A DNA stretch of 64,000 nt, from positions 153,496 to 217,495 of the forward strand of contig CAZBKM010000003.1 in assembly GCA_964492485.1 (NCBI GenBank), written 5' to 3'. Under the pieces are notes generated by a model. That model was not told where the DNA came from and made no database searches. It saw only the letters and a list, made by a program, of their open reading frames with translations. This document shows positions 55,772 to 64,000 of the stretch, piece after piece. Position numbers and translations under genes: made by a program. The number at the start of each line of letters is the position of its first letter. The first letter of the stretch is position 1. The stretch comes from UBA5336 sp964492485 (lineage in GTDB: Bacteria > Pseudomonadota > Alphaproteobacteria > Caulobacterales > Hyphomonadaceae).

Positions 55772-57991
55772 ATGGCGGGACGGATCTGGACAGGCATGGC
55801 GCTGGGTGCGCTTCTGGCAGGGGCCTTGGCGACGCCGGCTGTGGCGAAGGAAGGCATGTGGCCACCGAACCAGCTTCCGGACATTGCCGACGACCTTGCC
55901 GAAACGGGTCTGGCGCTCGATCCCGACAGGTTGAGCAACCTGACGGGCGATCCGATGGGGGCGGTCATCTCGCTCGGCAACTGCACCGCCTCCTTCGTGT
56001 CGGCCCAAGGCCTCGCGGTGACCAATCACCACTGCGCGCGCGGCTCCATCCAGTACAATTCGACCTCGGGCACGAACTATCTCGAGACGGGCTTTCTCGC
56101 GGCGCGCAAGGCCGACGAACTGCCCGCCGCTCCTGGGTCCCGGATCTATGTGACGGTGGACCTGCGCGACGTGACGGCGTTCGTGCGCTCCGGCTTCACG
56201 CCCGACATGGACGGACGGACCGTCCAGTCGGAGATCGAGGCGCGGAAGAAGACCCTGGTTGCCGAATGTGAAGCCCAGGCGGGCCATCGTTGCGAGGTGG
56301 TCGCCTTCAATGGCGGGCTGTCCTATCGGCTGATCGACCGGCTGGAGATCCGCGACGTCCGGCTGGTCTATGCTCCGGCGGATTCCATCGGCAAGTATGG
56401 GGGCGATGTCGACAACTGGATGTGGCCACGTCACACGGGCGATTTCGCCTTCTATCGCGCCTATGTCGGTCCCGACGGTCAGCCGGCCGACTACAGTCCC
56501 GACAATGTGCCGTTCCAGCCGCCCCACCACCTGAAGGTCTCGGGCGAAGGACTGTCGGAAGGCGACTTCGTCATGGCCGCCGGCTACCCCGGCACCACCA
56601 ATCGTTACGCCCGCAAGGTCGAAGTCGAGCACGTGTTCGACTGGTACTATCCGACCTTTATGGACCTGATGGTTGACTGGATCGCCACGATCGAGGCAGC
56701 CGCGCCAGCCGGCAGCGAGACGCGGATCAAGTATGCCTCCCGCCTCGCCGGGCTCAACAATTACGCCAAGAATCTCGGCGGTCAGCTTCGCGGCGCGCAG
56801 GCGGCCGGGCTGATCGACCGCCGGGCCGAGCGCGAGGCCGCCCTGTCGCGATGGCTGGCGTCCCGGCCCAATGGCGCAAACGCCCAGGCGCAGATCGCGG
56901 ATCTGGACCGCCTGATCGAGCAGACCAATGCGGCAGAACGGCGCCGGTTCTGGTACGATCAGGTCCGCCGCCCGCAGCTCCTCGACGCGGCACGCATCCT
57001 CTACCGCTTGGCCCAGGAACGCCAGAAGCCCGACGAGTCGCGCGAACCCGGCTACCAGGAACGCGACGAGCCGTTCATCCGCCAACGGCTCGAAGCCCTG
57101 TCGAGGCGCTTCGATCCCGAGGTCGACCGCCAGGAATGGCTGCTGTTTCTCGAGCGCTACATGGCCCAGCCGGACGCGGTGCGCGTGGCCGATTATGACG
57201 CCGCTCTGGGTCTGGGGCCGGATGTCGACCGCGAGACCCTCTCGTCGCGGCTTGCGGCCTTCTACGAGGCAACCCGGCTGGACGAGGCCGACACTCGTCT
57301 CGGCCTGATGGACGCGACACCCGCAGAGATCGAGGCGAGCAACGATCCCTTCCTGCGCCTGGCCGTGGCCATCTCCGAGGCCGACCGCCGGTTCGAGGAT
57401 GTCGAGGAGGCCCTGGCAGGTCGAATGGCCCTGCTTCGCCCGGCCTACATGCAGGCGATCATCGACTGGCAGTCCCGGGACGGTCTGCCGGCCTATCCCG
57501 ACGCCAACGGAACGCTTCGCGTCACCTATGGCACGGTGATGGGTGGGCCAGCCGACCGCGACGGGCTTCGTTATGCCCCGTTCACGACGCTGGAAGGAAT
57601 CCTGGAGAAGAACACCGGGGAGGACCCGTTCGATGCGCCCGAACGCCAGCTCGAGCGAATCCGGGCAGGGGCCTACGGGCCCTTTGCCGATCCCGCCCTT
57701 GGGTCCGTGCCGGTGAATTTCCTGACCGACCTCGACTCCACGGGAGGCAATTCCGGGTCGCCGACACTCAACGCGGACGGTGAACTGGTTGGCCTGCTCT
57801 TCGACGGGACGCTCGAGAGCGTGAACGCCGACTGGCTCTTCGATCCGGAAACGACGCGCACGATCCACGTGGACAGCCGTTACATGCTCTGGACCATGGC
57901 GCAGGTCGACGGCGCGCTCGCGCTGATCGACGAGATGACCGTGGTCGATGCTGACGGCGCGCCCATGGCGCTTGCGCGACAGGACCAGTGA
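55772..57991 (+). CDS. S46 family dipeptidyl-peptidase (DPP7/DPP11-like)
   Basis: Periplasmic dipeptidase that removes dipeptides from oligopeptides. 739 residues. Signal peptide (MALGALLAGALATPAVA). Catalytic His in VTNHHCARG (about 86), Asp in GGDVDNWMWPRHTGDF and Ser in DSTGGNSGSPTLNA form the triad. The helical domain in the middle (about 330-560) is typical. ATG 55772 follows CAGGAGG at 7 bases; the longer frame to 55547 is not homologous. DPP7 versus DPP11 specificity cannot be assigned by eye. Confidence 0.92.
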   Translation: MAGRIWTGMALGALLAGALATPAVAKEGMWPPNQLPDIADDLAETGLALDPDRLSNLTGDPMGAVISLGNCTASFVSAQGLAVTNHHCARGSIQYNSTSGTNYLETGFLAARKADELPAAPGSRIYVTVDLRDVTAFVRSGFTPDMDGRTVQSEIEARKKTLVAECEAQAGHRCEVVAFNGGLSYRLIDRLEIRDVRLVYAPADSIGKYGGDVDNWMWPRHTGDFAFYRAYVGPDGQPADYSPDNVPFQPPHHLKVSGEGLSEGDFVMAAGYPGTTNRYARKVEVEHVFDWYYPTFMDLMVDWIATIEAAAPAGSETRIKYASRLAGLNNYAKNLGGQLRGAQAAGLIDRRAEREAALSRWLASRPNGANAQAQIADLDRLIEQTNAAERRRFWYDQVRRPQLLDAARILYRLAQERQKPDESREPGYQERDEPFIRQRLEALSRRFDPEVDRQEWLLFLERYMAQPDAVRVADYDAALGLGPDVDRETLSSRLAAFYEATRLDEADTRLGLMDATPAEIEASNDPFLRLAVAISEADRRFEDVEEALAGRMALLRPAYMQAIIDWQSRDGLPAYPDANGTLRVTYGTVMGGPADRDGLRYAPFTTLEGILEKNTGEDPFDAPERQLERIRAGAYGPFADPALGSVPVNFLTDLDSTGGNSGSPTLNADGELVGLLFDGTLESVNADWLFDPETTRTIHVDSRYMLWTMAQVDGALALIDEMTVVDADGAPMALARQDQ

Positions 57992-58089
57992 TCGCAGGGA
58001 TCGGCGGTCGCCGGCCCCGGGGGACGCTCGGAAGGGGAGTGGAGGCTTCTGTTGCCAGGCGCCTCCGGGCCCCGCCTGAGGCGCTGATG

Positions 58090-58330
58090 CCCCAGGAGTT
58101 AAGAGCGGTTTACCGCAGCTGCATTACGCAGCGAGCAGTTCACCTTCAGCAAAGTTGTCATTGGCAACTATTTGCTAGTGAGCTTCTAACGCGGCTCATG
58201 CGGGCGAAAGCAACGTCTTTACACGTCCGTCGATCCTGTTTCGGCCCCGTAAATGGTGGAGCCGCCGGGTACCGCCCCCGGGTCCGAACCGCTTATTCCA
58301 CGTGCGTTTATCGCCATAGTTCCGAAGAAC
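58090..58330 (-). ncRNA. ssrA: transfer-messenger RNA, circularly permuted two-piece type
   Basis: Minus-strand gene. The acceptor piece ends CGGCUCCACCA (CCA at 58256-58254). A 5-base spacer follows, then the coding piece begins GGGGCCGAAACAGGATCG (from 58248), whose first 7 bases pair with CGGCUCC. The tag frame 58165-58124 encodes ANDNFAEGELLAA and ends TAA, with the resume codon GCC preceded by AATAGTT. This acceptor-then-coding order is the alphaproteobacterial permuted arrangement, processed into two RNAs. The outer ends are approximate. The tag ends LLAA, the expected ClpXP degron. Confidence 0.92.
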
Positions 58331-58336
58331 ATCCCT

Positions 58337-58365
58337 TATATAGCCGGCTCTGGCCGCCGTTTGAA
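58337..58365 (-). promoter_or_regulatory. ssrA promoter
   Basis: On the minus strand TTCAAA (58365-58360) and TATATA (58342-58337) are separated by 17 bases, placing transcription start near 58330, just before the acceptor piece. It lies between ssrA and the stop of the TadG-like gene. Confidence 0.7.
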
Positions 58366-58369
58366 GGGG

Positions 58370-59761
58370 TCAGCCGGAAATCCGCAGATCGGAGATGGAT
58401 TGGGCGATGGCGGTATACGCGTCGAGCAGTTCCTGGCCATTCTGGGCATCGAAGGCATACTCCGCGCCGCTGGAGCAATAGTCCAGGATCTCGCGGCCCT
58501 CATAGGGCGCATTGAACGCGACCGTGTAGATCAGAACGCCATGCTCGTCCTTCGCCGCGTCGCAATGCGCCTTTGCCTGATCGAACGAGCTGCCCAGCGT
58601 GCCGTGATAGGTGCTGTTGAAGGCACCGTCGGTCATCATGATGATCACCTTCTGGCTGTCGGGCTCGTCCCAGGCCAGGGGATCGCTGTCGGTGGGCCAG
58701 ACCGTCGACCAGTCGGGCGAGATGAGATACCGGCCCCAGGCAACACCCAGATGGCCCGCCGTCCCGCCATTGGCCGTCAGCCGGTCGATATAGGTCGTGA
58801 GCGTGTCCACATTGTTGGTCAGCGGTTGGGGCACGGCATCGTTGCAGTCGGCCACATTCGTCCAGGTGCCCGTGCTCTCATTATAGTCCGGAGAGCCATA
58901 GGACAGGTAATGGCCCGACCGCGGCCGTGTGGCCTCGAACGCCTCGCTGGAGTTGCGCTCATAGGTGCAGGTGTTCTCGATGGTGCGGGTCACAGTTACG
59001 GTTTCCGACCGCCAGACCCATTCGCAGGTCCACCAGCGCCAGCCGTCGCATTCGCGTTCCCAGCGACCTTCAACGACATCCTCCTCATAGGTCCGTGTGG
59101 CGCTTTCGCCGGTCACGGCGTGGAAGTATGAGCCGGCATTGATGGCGGTGGAATAGCTCACCATTCCGATGCGCACATCGTCCCGGTCGGTCGATTCGAA
59201 GTCGAGCAGGTTCTCGACGGCCTCCTTTGCGGCCGATTTGAGCGCCGCAAGCTTGCTGGGCTGTCCGTAACCAGGCGCGGAGGGATCGTTCATGGAGCCG
59301 GACACGTCGAAGACGAAGGCGATGTCCAGCTTGCCGATGCCCGTGGTGACGCGCGAGCTGATGCTGAAATCCATCGCGCTCTTGCCGATGACCCCGGCGA
59401 TCAGCGTTTCGGTCGTGCACCGGGACGTGGCCACCCATTCCCGGTCGGTTCGCCCAGGGCTGAGTTCGGGCTCGGTGCAGGTCGTGTTGCCGGGCTGTGT
59501 GTCCCGCATCACCTCGAAATAGCCCTTCAGGTCCTGCTCCATCTTCTCGCGGTCGCCACCGTCCAGCCGCGAACGGACGGCGGCCAGCAAGGCAGCGTCG
59601 AGCGCCTGCAGCGACGAGTCCTTCATGCGGGTGGCCAGGCCGAGGTCGACCGACAGCGCCATGGCAGCGCAGAGCGGGAGCAGGGACAACGCAAAGATCG
59701 GGGCGATGTTGCCACGCCGATCCAGGAGAATGTTTGCGAGCCAATTCTGTGAATGTCTCAT
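58370..59761 (-). CDS. TadG-like protein with von Willebrand A domain
   Basis: 463 residues. An N-terminal TadE/TadG segment with a membrane helix (NIAPIFALSLLPLCAAMALSVDLG, about 18-42) precedes a VWA domain (about 145-455) with a complete MIDAS motif DVSGS (152-156), the second metal residues in TANGGTAGH and MTDGAF. Several cysteines and tryptophan-rich insertions (WRWWTCEWVW) lie in the middle. Typical of Flp/Tad pilus loci, but no other tad gene is in the window. Weak Shine-Dalgarno sequence. Confidence 0.85.
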   Translation of the reverse strand: MRHSQNWLANILLDRRGNIAPIFALSLLPLCAAMALSVDLGLATRMKDSSLQALDAALLAAVRSRLDGGDREKMEQDLKGYFEVMRDTQPGNTTCTEPELSPGRTDREWVATSRCTTETLIAGVIGKSAMDFSISSRVTTGIGKLDIAFVFDVSGSMNDPSAPGYGQPSKLAALKSAAKEAVENLLDFESTDRDDVRIGMVSYSTAINAGSYFHAVTGESATRTYEEDVVEGRWERECDGWRWWTCEWVWRSETVTVTRTIENTCTYERNSSEAFEATRPRSGHYLSYGSPDYNESTGTWTNVADCNDAVPQPLTNNVDTLTTYIDRLTANGGTAGHLGVAWGRYLISPDWSTVWPTDSDPLAWDEPDSQKVIIMMTDGAFNSTYHGTLGSSFDQAKAHCDAAKDEHGVLIYTVAFNAPYEGREILDYCSSGAEYAFDAQNGQELLDAYTAIAQSISDLRISG

Positions 59762-59952
59762 AATGAAACCCGGAAGTACTTGTTTTTTCTCGCGAAGACA
59801 TGAATATCAGCCCAGCCTTAGCGGAAGCTGAAAACGAACCCTGCAATTTTCGTGAGTTGAACCCGATCGCCCGTGCCGCGATCATGTCCCGTTGCCCCGT
59901 CGCCCCGCCTCGGCGATCCTGAGGCTGGGCGAATCAAGGGAGCGCCTTGCGC

Positions 59953-60747
59953 ATGCAAGCCTATCACGACCTTCTGGCCGACATTCTCGCACGCGGCGTC
60001 GACCGACCCGACCGTACGGGGACCGGAACGCGGGCCGTCTTCGGCCGGCAGATGCGGTTCGATCTGGCGGAGGGGTTTCCCCTGATCACCACCAAGAAGG
60101 TGCACCTTAAATCGATCATCTATGAATTGCTCTGGTTCCTGCGTGGCGACACGAATGCCCGTTGGCTGCAGGCGCATGGCGTGTCGATCTGGGACGAATG
60201 GGCCGGGCCGGACGGCGATCTCGGGCCGGTCTATGGCAAGCAGTGGCGGAGCTGGCAGGCGCCCGATGGCCGGGTCATTGATCAGATCGCCTGGGTGCGC
60301 GACGAGATCCTGAGAAATCCCGCGTCGCGCCGGCTCGTGGTCAGCGCCTGGAACCCGGCCGACATGGCCGACATGGCCCTGCCGCCGTGCCACTGCCTGT
60401 TCCAGTTCAACGTCATGGACGGTCGGTTAAGCTGCCAGCTCTATCAGCGCTCTGCCGATGTGTTCCTGGGCGTGCCATTCAACATCGCGTCCTACGCCTT
60501 GCTGACATTGATGATGGCGCGTGCCACCGGCCTGGCGCCCGGAGACTTCGTTCACACCTTCGGCGACGTCCATCTCTACCACAATCATTTCGAGCAGGCG
60601 GAGCGTCAGCTTGCCCGCGAGCCGCGTCCCCTGCCGCGCATGGAACTGGCGCCCGGAAAGACCGACCTGTTCGGCTGGGACTACGAGGATTTCACCCTTG
60701 TCGGATATGATCCCCACCCCGCGATACGGGCTCCCGTGGCGGTCTGA
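59953..60747 (+). CDS. thyA: thymidylate synthase
   Basis: Methylates dUMP to dTMP with methylene-THF. 264 residues, the E. coli ThyA length. DRTGTGTRAVFGRQMRFDL, PLITTKKVHLKSI, the nucleophile in LPPCHCLFQF, and QRSADVFLGVPFNIASYALL are conserved. ATG 59953; TTG 59947 is less likely. folA follows after the VUT gene, so the THF recycling pair is near-adjacent. Confidence 0.97.
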   Translation: MQAYHDLLADILARGVDRPDRTGTGTRAVFGRQMRFDLAEGFPLITTKKVHLKSIIYELLWFLRGDTNARWLQAHGVSIWDEWAGPDGDLGPVYGKQWRSWQAPDGRVIDQIAWVRDEILRNPASRRLVVSAWNPADMADMALPPCHCLFQFNVMDGRLSCQLYQRSADVFLGVPFNIASYALLTLMMARATGLAPGDFVHTFGDVHLYHNHFEQAERQLAREPRPLPRMELAPGKTDLFGWDYEDFTLVGYDPHPAIRAPVAV

Positions 60748-60774
60748 ACGGACCGCCTCGAAGGCGTGGACGGG

Positions 60775-61440
60775 TCAGGCGGCGGCGGGGTCGATCTGAC
60801 CGCGATCCTCCCGGGCGCGGATGGCGCGTGAGACGATGACCGCACCGACCATCTTGCCGATGATGAAGACGATCCAGTTGGCAAGGTGGAGCGTGTTGCC
60901 AGGTTCCAGCCCCAGTTCCATCTGCTTCGCCAGGTCGGCCCCGTAGAGGAAGATTGTCGTATCCACGGGGGCTGCGACGGCGCTGGAGAGAAGGATCCGG
61001 GTCGACAGGCGGTAGCGGGTGAACGTGAACAGCACCCAGTCGACGAATTCCGACACCGCGAAGGCAAGGCCCGATGCAAGGGCGATGACCGGCCACGCGT
61101 AGAAGAACGACCATGCGATGGCGAGCACCATCACCGCGATGACCCGGTGACCCATCTCCCTTTGCACGAAGTCGCGCACGACGAAGACCAGCCCGGTCAC
61201 CACCGTCATGGGATGCAGGGAGATCCCCTTGGTGAAGACCGTGTTCGGGTCGACCAGCGGGAATTCCGGTATGATCCCGAAGGACCAGTTGAGGAACGGA
61301 ATAAGCGCGACGTAAAGCACTGCCCAGCCGCGTCCGCGCAGCAGGTAGACGATCGCGAACGTGCCCGCCAGCAGGGCCATGACCACCAGGAGCGGTGCCT
61401 GGCCATTGTTGGTGAGTGCATTGACAAGCGCGTTGAACAT
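60775..61440 (-). CDS. VUT-family transporter (queuosine precursor transporter-like)
   Basis: 221 residues, about six membrane helices. ASGLAFAVSEFVDWVLFTFTR and DTTIFLYGADLA with the HPMTVVTGLVFVVRDFVQREMG block match the VUT/YhhQ family, which imports queuine or preQ1. The typical PDGF loop is modified. Start ATG 61440 (after GAGGGG) fits better than the longer frame. The neighbours thyA/folA do not indicate function. Confidence 0.82.
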   Translation of the reverse strand: MFNALVNALTNNGQAPLLVVMALLAGTFAIVYLLRGRGWAVLYVALIPFLNWSFGIIPEFPLVDPNTVFTKGISLHPMTVVTGLVFVVRDFVQREMGHRVIAVMVLAIAWSFFYAWPVIALASGLAFAVSEFVDWVLFTFTRYRLSTRILLSSAVAAPVDTTIFLYGADLAKQMELGLEPGNTLHLANWIVFIIGKMVGAVIVSRAIRAREDRGQIDPAAA

Positions 61441-61596
61441 CGCGAACCCCTCGCGCGGCGTAACCCCCGCATGCGGAGCGGAACCTATCGCGTCCGCGAG
61501 GCTTGGCAACGGCCCAGACAAGGGGGTGTCGGCGGACTCCGGTTAGGCGCCCGCCGATAGAGCGCTAGGTGATGTCTGGTCGGAATGGGTGTCTGA

Positions 61597-62136
61597 ATGT
61601 CGCGTGTGATCTTGTCCCTGATCGTGGCGCGTGCGCGCAACGGCGTGATCGGCCGTGAGGGCGATCTGCCCTGGCGCCTGCGCGACGACATGCGCTTCTT
61701 CAAGCAGACCACCTTAGGAAAGCCCGTGCTCATGGGGCGCAAGACCTGGGACAGTCTGCCGATCCAGCCGCTGCCCCAACGCGACAATATCGTCCTCAGC
61801 ACCCGTTGGAATTTCGTCGCACCCGGCGCGCGGGTCTATTCCAGCTTTCCGACGGCGCTGCACGCCGCCCGCGCCATAGCCCTGCGGAAAGGCGGTGACG
61901 AGGTTGTCGCGATCGGGGGTGCAGGGCTCTACGCCCATGCCCTGCCGCAGGCCGACCGGATCTATCTCACGGCGGTTGATGCCGCGCCGGAGGGCGACGT
62001 CACGTTCCCCGACCTGGACCCGGCCCAGTGGACGATCACCGAACTGGCGCGCCAGGAGGCCGATGAGCGCAACGACTTGCCCTTCAGCGTCTACCGTTAC
62101 GACCGCCTGCCTCCGACCGGACCCGGACCTCTCTGA
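61597..62136 (+). CDS. folA: dihydrofolate reductase
   Basis: NADPH-dependent reduction of dihydrofolate. 179 residues. NGVIGREGDLPWRLRDDMRFFKQTT, VLMGRKTWDSL, VAIGGAGLYAHALPQADRIYLTAV and the terminal substrate Asp/Phe strand (FPDLDP, YRYDR) match the family. Together with thyA it maintains the THF pool. A weak ribosome-binding site precedes ATG. Confidence 0.95.
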   Translation: MSRVILSLIVARARNGVIGREGDLPWRLRDDMRFFKQTTLGKPVLMGRKTWDSLPIQPLPQRDNIVLSTRWNFVAPGARVYSSFPTALHAARAIALRKGGDEVVAIGGAGLYAHALPQADRIYLTAVDAAPEGDVTFPDLDPAQWTITELARQEADERNDLPFSVYRYDRLPPTGPGPL

Positions 62137-62145
62137 CCGGCCCGC

Positions 62146-63714
62146 TCAGCCAAGGCGGCCAAGCAGGTCTGCAAGTCGCGCCGTGACGGGATCGTGTGCG
62201 GACTGCCGGCCGGAAAGCACCGGTTTGAGGGTGGCGGCCATCGTCTTTCCACGCTCGACACCCCATTGGTCGAACGGATTTACGCCCCAAAGGCGGCCGG
62301 CCAGATAGGTCCGGTGCTCGTACAGGGCGATCAGCGCGCCGAGGGCTGCGGCGTCGAACTGCGCGCAGACCAGCATCGTCGAGGGGCGTCCGCCGGCATG
62401 GACCTTCTGGCGAGCGACGGTCGCCGGAAGGTCGGGGGCGTCGGCGGTCACCGCGTCGAGATCGTGGCCGTTCGCCAGGACCTCTGCCTGGGCCAACGCA
62501 TGGGCGGCAAGGGCGCGCTGCCCGTCGATGTCGCCGCCCGGTTCCAGGGCGAGGATGAACTCGCTCGGCACCGGATGGGTCCCCTGGTGGAGCCATTGAT
62601 GGTAGGAGTGCTGGCCGATACTGCCTTCGCCGCCCCAGAGCGCCGGCGCGGTCGCGTGACTGAGCGGCGTGCCATCCGGGGAGGCGACGGATTTCCCGTT
62701 GGATTCCATCTCAAGCTGCTGGAGATAGGCCGGAAGGAGACGGAGCCGGCGCGCATAGGCAAGCAGAACCCGCATCGGATAGCCAAGGACGCTTGCGTTC
62801 CAGACGTCGAGCAGGGCCAGGCGGACGGCCAGGTTCTCGCCCGGCGCTGCGGTGCGGACATTTTCGTCCATCTCTGCCGCGCCCGCCAGGAGAGACCGGA
62901 ACCGTTCGGGACCAAGTGCAGCCATGCAACTGAAGGCGGCCGACGACCATATCGAGAAGCGCCCGCCGACACTGAGCGGCAGATGAAACCTGAGCGCGGC
63001 CTCGCCGCCGGCGCCGAGCCAGCCTTCGGCCTTGTCTGGGCGGGCGGTGACCAGGGCGAGGTGTGCTGCGGCCCGGTCGCCGAGCGCGCCGGCCAGCCAG
63101 TCGCGGGCGCGGGCGAGATTGTACAGGGTTTCTTCCGTCCCGAAGGATTTCGAGACGCCGACGACAAGGGTCCGGCGCGGATCGAGACCCTGAAGCGCGA
63201 GGGTCAGGTCGACCGGATCGAGGTTGGCGCAAAACCGCAGGACCGGTCCGTCGGCACGCTCTGCCTCGAAGGCATCGGCCAATAGTCGGGGACCGAAATC
63301 GGAGCCGCCGATTCCGATGTGGACGATCGCGTCGAAGGGGCCGCCATCGCTGGCCGTCAGCCGGCCCGTGCGAAGATCCGCTGCGGCCCGGAGCGGTGCA
63401 TCCAGGCTCTGGCGGACGGCCTCCGCTTCGCCGGACAGGGTGGTGGGCGCCCGAAGGGCCCAGTGAAGGGCGGGTCGGTCTTCCGACGGATTGACCACGG
63501 CGCCGGAGAACAGGGCGGTCAGCGCCTCCGACAGGCCAGCCTCGCGCGCCAGATCGAGCAGCGCTGCGTCCGCAGCCGCGTCGAGGCGCTGCCGGCAGGT
63601 GTCCAGGGTCCATCCGGCCGCAGTCAGCGGCGCTGCGCCGCTACGGGCCTCGGCAAGCGTCGAGAGGGGGGTGTGGGCCAGGCGCTCGGCATGCGGAAAG
63701 AGCGGGGCGAACAT
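62146..63714 (-). CDS. pgi: glucose-6-phosphate isomerase
   Basis: Interconverts glucose 6-phosphate and fructose 6-phosphate. 522 residues, slightly short of the usual 540-550. IVHIGIGGSDFGPRLLADAF, GVSKSFGTEETL, the signature around QLEMESNGKSVA and GSIGQHSYHQWLHQGT, and the C-terminal WGVNPFDQWGVERGK. ATG 63714 follows AGGAG; upstream frame to 63873 is unlikely. Convergent with folA by a 9-base gap. Confidence 0.95.
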   Translation of the reverse strand: MFAPLFPHAERLAHTPLSTLAEARSGAAPLTAAGWTLDTCRQRLDAAADAALLDLAREAGLSEALTALFSGAVVNPSEDRPALHWALRAPTTLSGEAEAVRQSLDAPLRAAADLRTGRLTASDGGPFDAIVHIGIGGSDFGPRLLADAFEAERADGPVLRFCANLDPVDLTLALQGLDPRRTLVVGVSKSFGTEETLYNLARARDWLAGALGDRAAAHLALVTARPDKAEGWLGAGGEAALRFHLPLSVGGRFSIWSSAAFSCMAALGPERFRSLLAGAAEMDENVRTAAPGENLAVRLALLDVWNASVLGYPMRVLLAYARRLRLLPAYLQQLEMESNGKSVASPDGTPLSHATAPALWGGEGSIGQHSYHQWLHQGTHPVPSEFILALEPGGDIDGQRALAAHALAQAEVLANGHDLDAVTADAPDLPATVARQKVHAGGRPSTMLVCAQFDAAALGALIALYEHRTYLAGRLWGVNPFDQWGVERGKTMAATLKPVLSGRQSAHDPVTARLADLLGRLG

Positions 63715-63834
63715 GGCATCTCCTGCGGTTGGGTCGGGGCGGTCAAGGGCGGCAATCGCCGGCAGGCGTGCAAACGGCTTGCCGACTGGGACGGCGATGC
63801 GCAAGCGGGGGGCGCAGCGCCCCGCCGGAACCGC

Positions 63835-63863
63835 TTGAAAGCCCGTCGACACGGTAGTATGTC
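63835..63863 (+). promoter_or_regulatory. candidate tuf promoter
   Basis: TTGAAA (63835-63840) and TATGTC (63858-63863) with a 17-base spacer, about 90 bases before the tuf start. The gap between pgi and tuf (237 bases) otherwise shows a GC palindrome GGGGCGCAGCGCCCC just upstream. Confidence 0.45.
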
Positions 63864-63951
63864 GCGCGGTCAACGGGCGCGCGAGCCCGGTCCCTTTCCC
63901 CTACAATGCCTGCGTCGACGCGGGCTTCACCAGAAGATCAGGAGAGGCCCC

Positions 63952-64000
63952 ATGGCCAAGGAGAAGTTTGAACGCAGCAAGCCGCACGTGAACATCGGCA
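63952..64000 (+). CDS. tuf: elongation factor Tu, 5' fragment
   Basis: Only 16 codons are in the window, reading MAKEKFERSKPHVNIG, the invariant start of bacterial EF-Tu. AGGAG lies 8 bases before ATG 63952. The rest of the gene is outside the window, so completeness cannot be judged. Confidence 0.93.
   Translation, partial: MAKEKFERSKPHVNIG

Noticed and set aside
58253..59131. Plus-strand 292-codon frame over ssrA and the TadG-like gene
   Set aside because: Crosses the tmRNA acceptor piece and is antisense to a VWA domain with a full MIDAS motif.
63715..63951. tRNA gene before tuf
   Set aside because: No cloverleaf or T-loop sequence could be found; only promoter-like motifs and a GC palindrome.

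Overview
The window is a GC-rich, densely coding stretch of an alphaproteobacterial chromosome. The evidence is lineage-marked gene content: MipZ, a Ros/MucR regulator, a phasin, a TadG-like VWA protein, an alphaproteobacterial SspB, a pyruvate dehydrogenase E1-beta with its own lipoyl domain, ALA synthase (C4 haem route) and a circularly permuted tmRNA gene. MipZ, MucR and TadG point towards a Caulobacterales, Parvularculales, Rhodobacterales or Rhizobiales-type organism; a genus cannot be named from this sequence. There are no prophages, complete insertion sequences, CRISPR arrays, rRNA genes or canonical tRNA genes.

Layout. 1-5.8 kb: a hydrolase cut by the window edge, leucine dehydrogenase, panC, mipZ and a D-Ala-D-Ala carboxypeptidase. 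5.9-9.8 kb: phasin, DUF1499 protein, clpS-clpA. 9.8-15 kb: a looser region with small unknown genes, a 26-codon ORF with an extreme Shine-Dalgarno sequence, a His-rich RcnB-like protein, arfB, a GNAT, a 2OG-Fe(II) oxygenase and a Sel1 protein. 15-25 kb: CoA-transferase, DUF2336, degenerate EAL, NUDIX, Hpt-like protein, nadK, class II aldolase, hemA, a HabB-like membrane protein and mucR. 25.3-30.5 kb: a tightly overlapped run glyA-nrdR-ribD(reductase only)-ribE-ribB-ribH-nusB. 31.3-38.4 kb: eno, ftsB and pdhA-pdhB-pdhC-lpd. 38.5-48 kb: a TIR-membrane protein, hemB, HIBYL-CoA hydrolase, a MarR regulator, a c-type cytochrome, a phosphatase, pmbA and a CysQ-like phosphatase. 48-64 kb: ABC exporter, OYE reductase, fumC, RusA-like nuclease, thioesterase, sspB, an S46 peptidase, ssrA (tmRNA), a TadG-like protein, thyA, a VUT transporter, folA, pgi and the first codons of tuf.

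Themes. Protein quality control recurs (ClpS, ClpA, ArfB, tmRNA, SspB). Central carbon metabolism is well represented (eno, PDH complex, fumC, pgi), as are cofactor routes (panC, riboflavin operon, hemA, hemB, nadK, thyA/folA).

The most unusual signal is not a gene. Two families of roughly 105-bp intergenic repeats, called A and B here, occur in about eight clusters. They are often chained head to tail through a shared TA. In every cluster the outer end of a repeat supplies the stop codon (TAG or TAA) of the adjacent gene. Other notable points are a 276-bp perfect duplication of the lipoyl-domain coding sequence and ribosome-binding site between pdhB and pdhC, a two-piece tmRNA, a TIR domain fused to a four-helix membrane module, and several conserved enzymes or regulators lacking usual catalytic or metal-binding parts (RibD, RibB/RibA, MucR, EAL).
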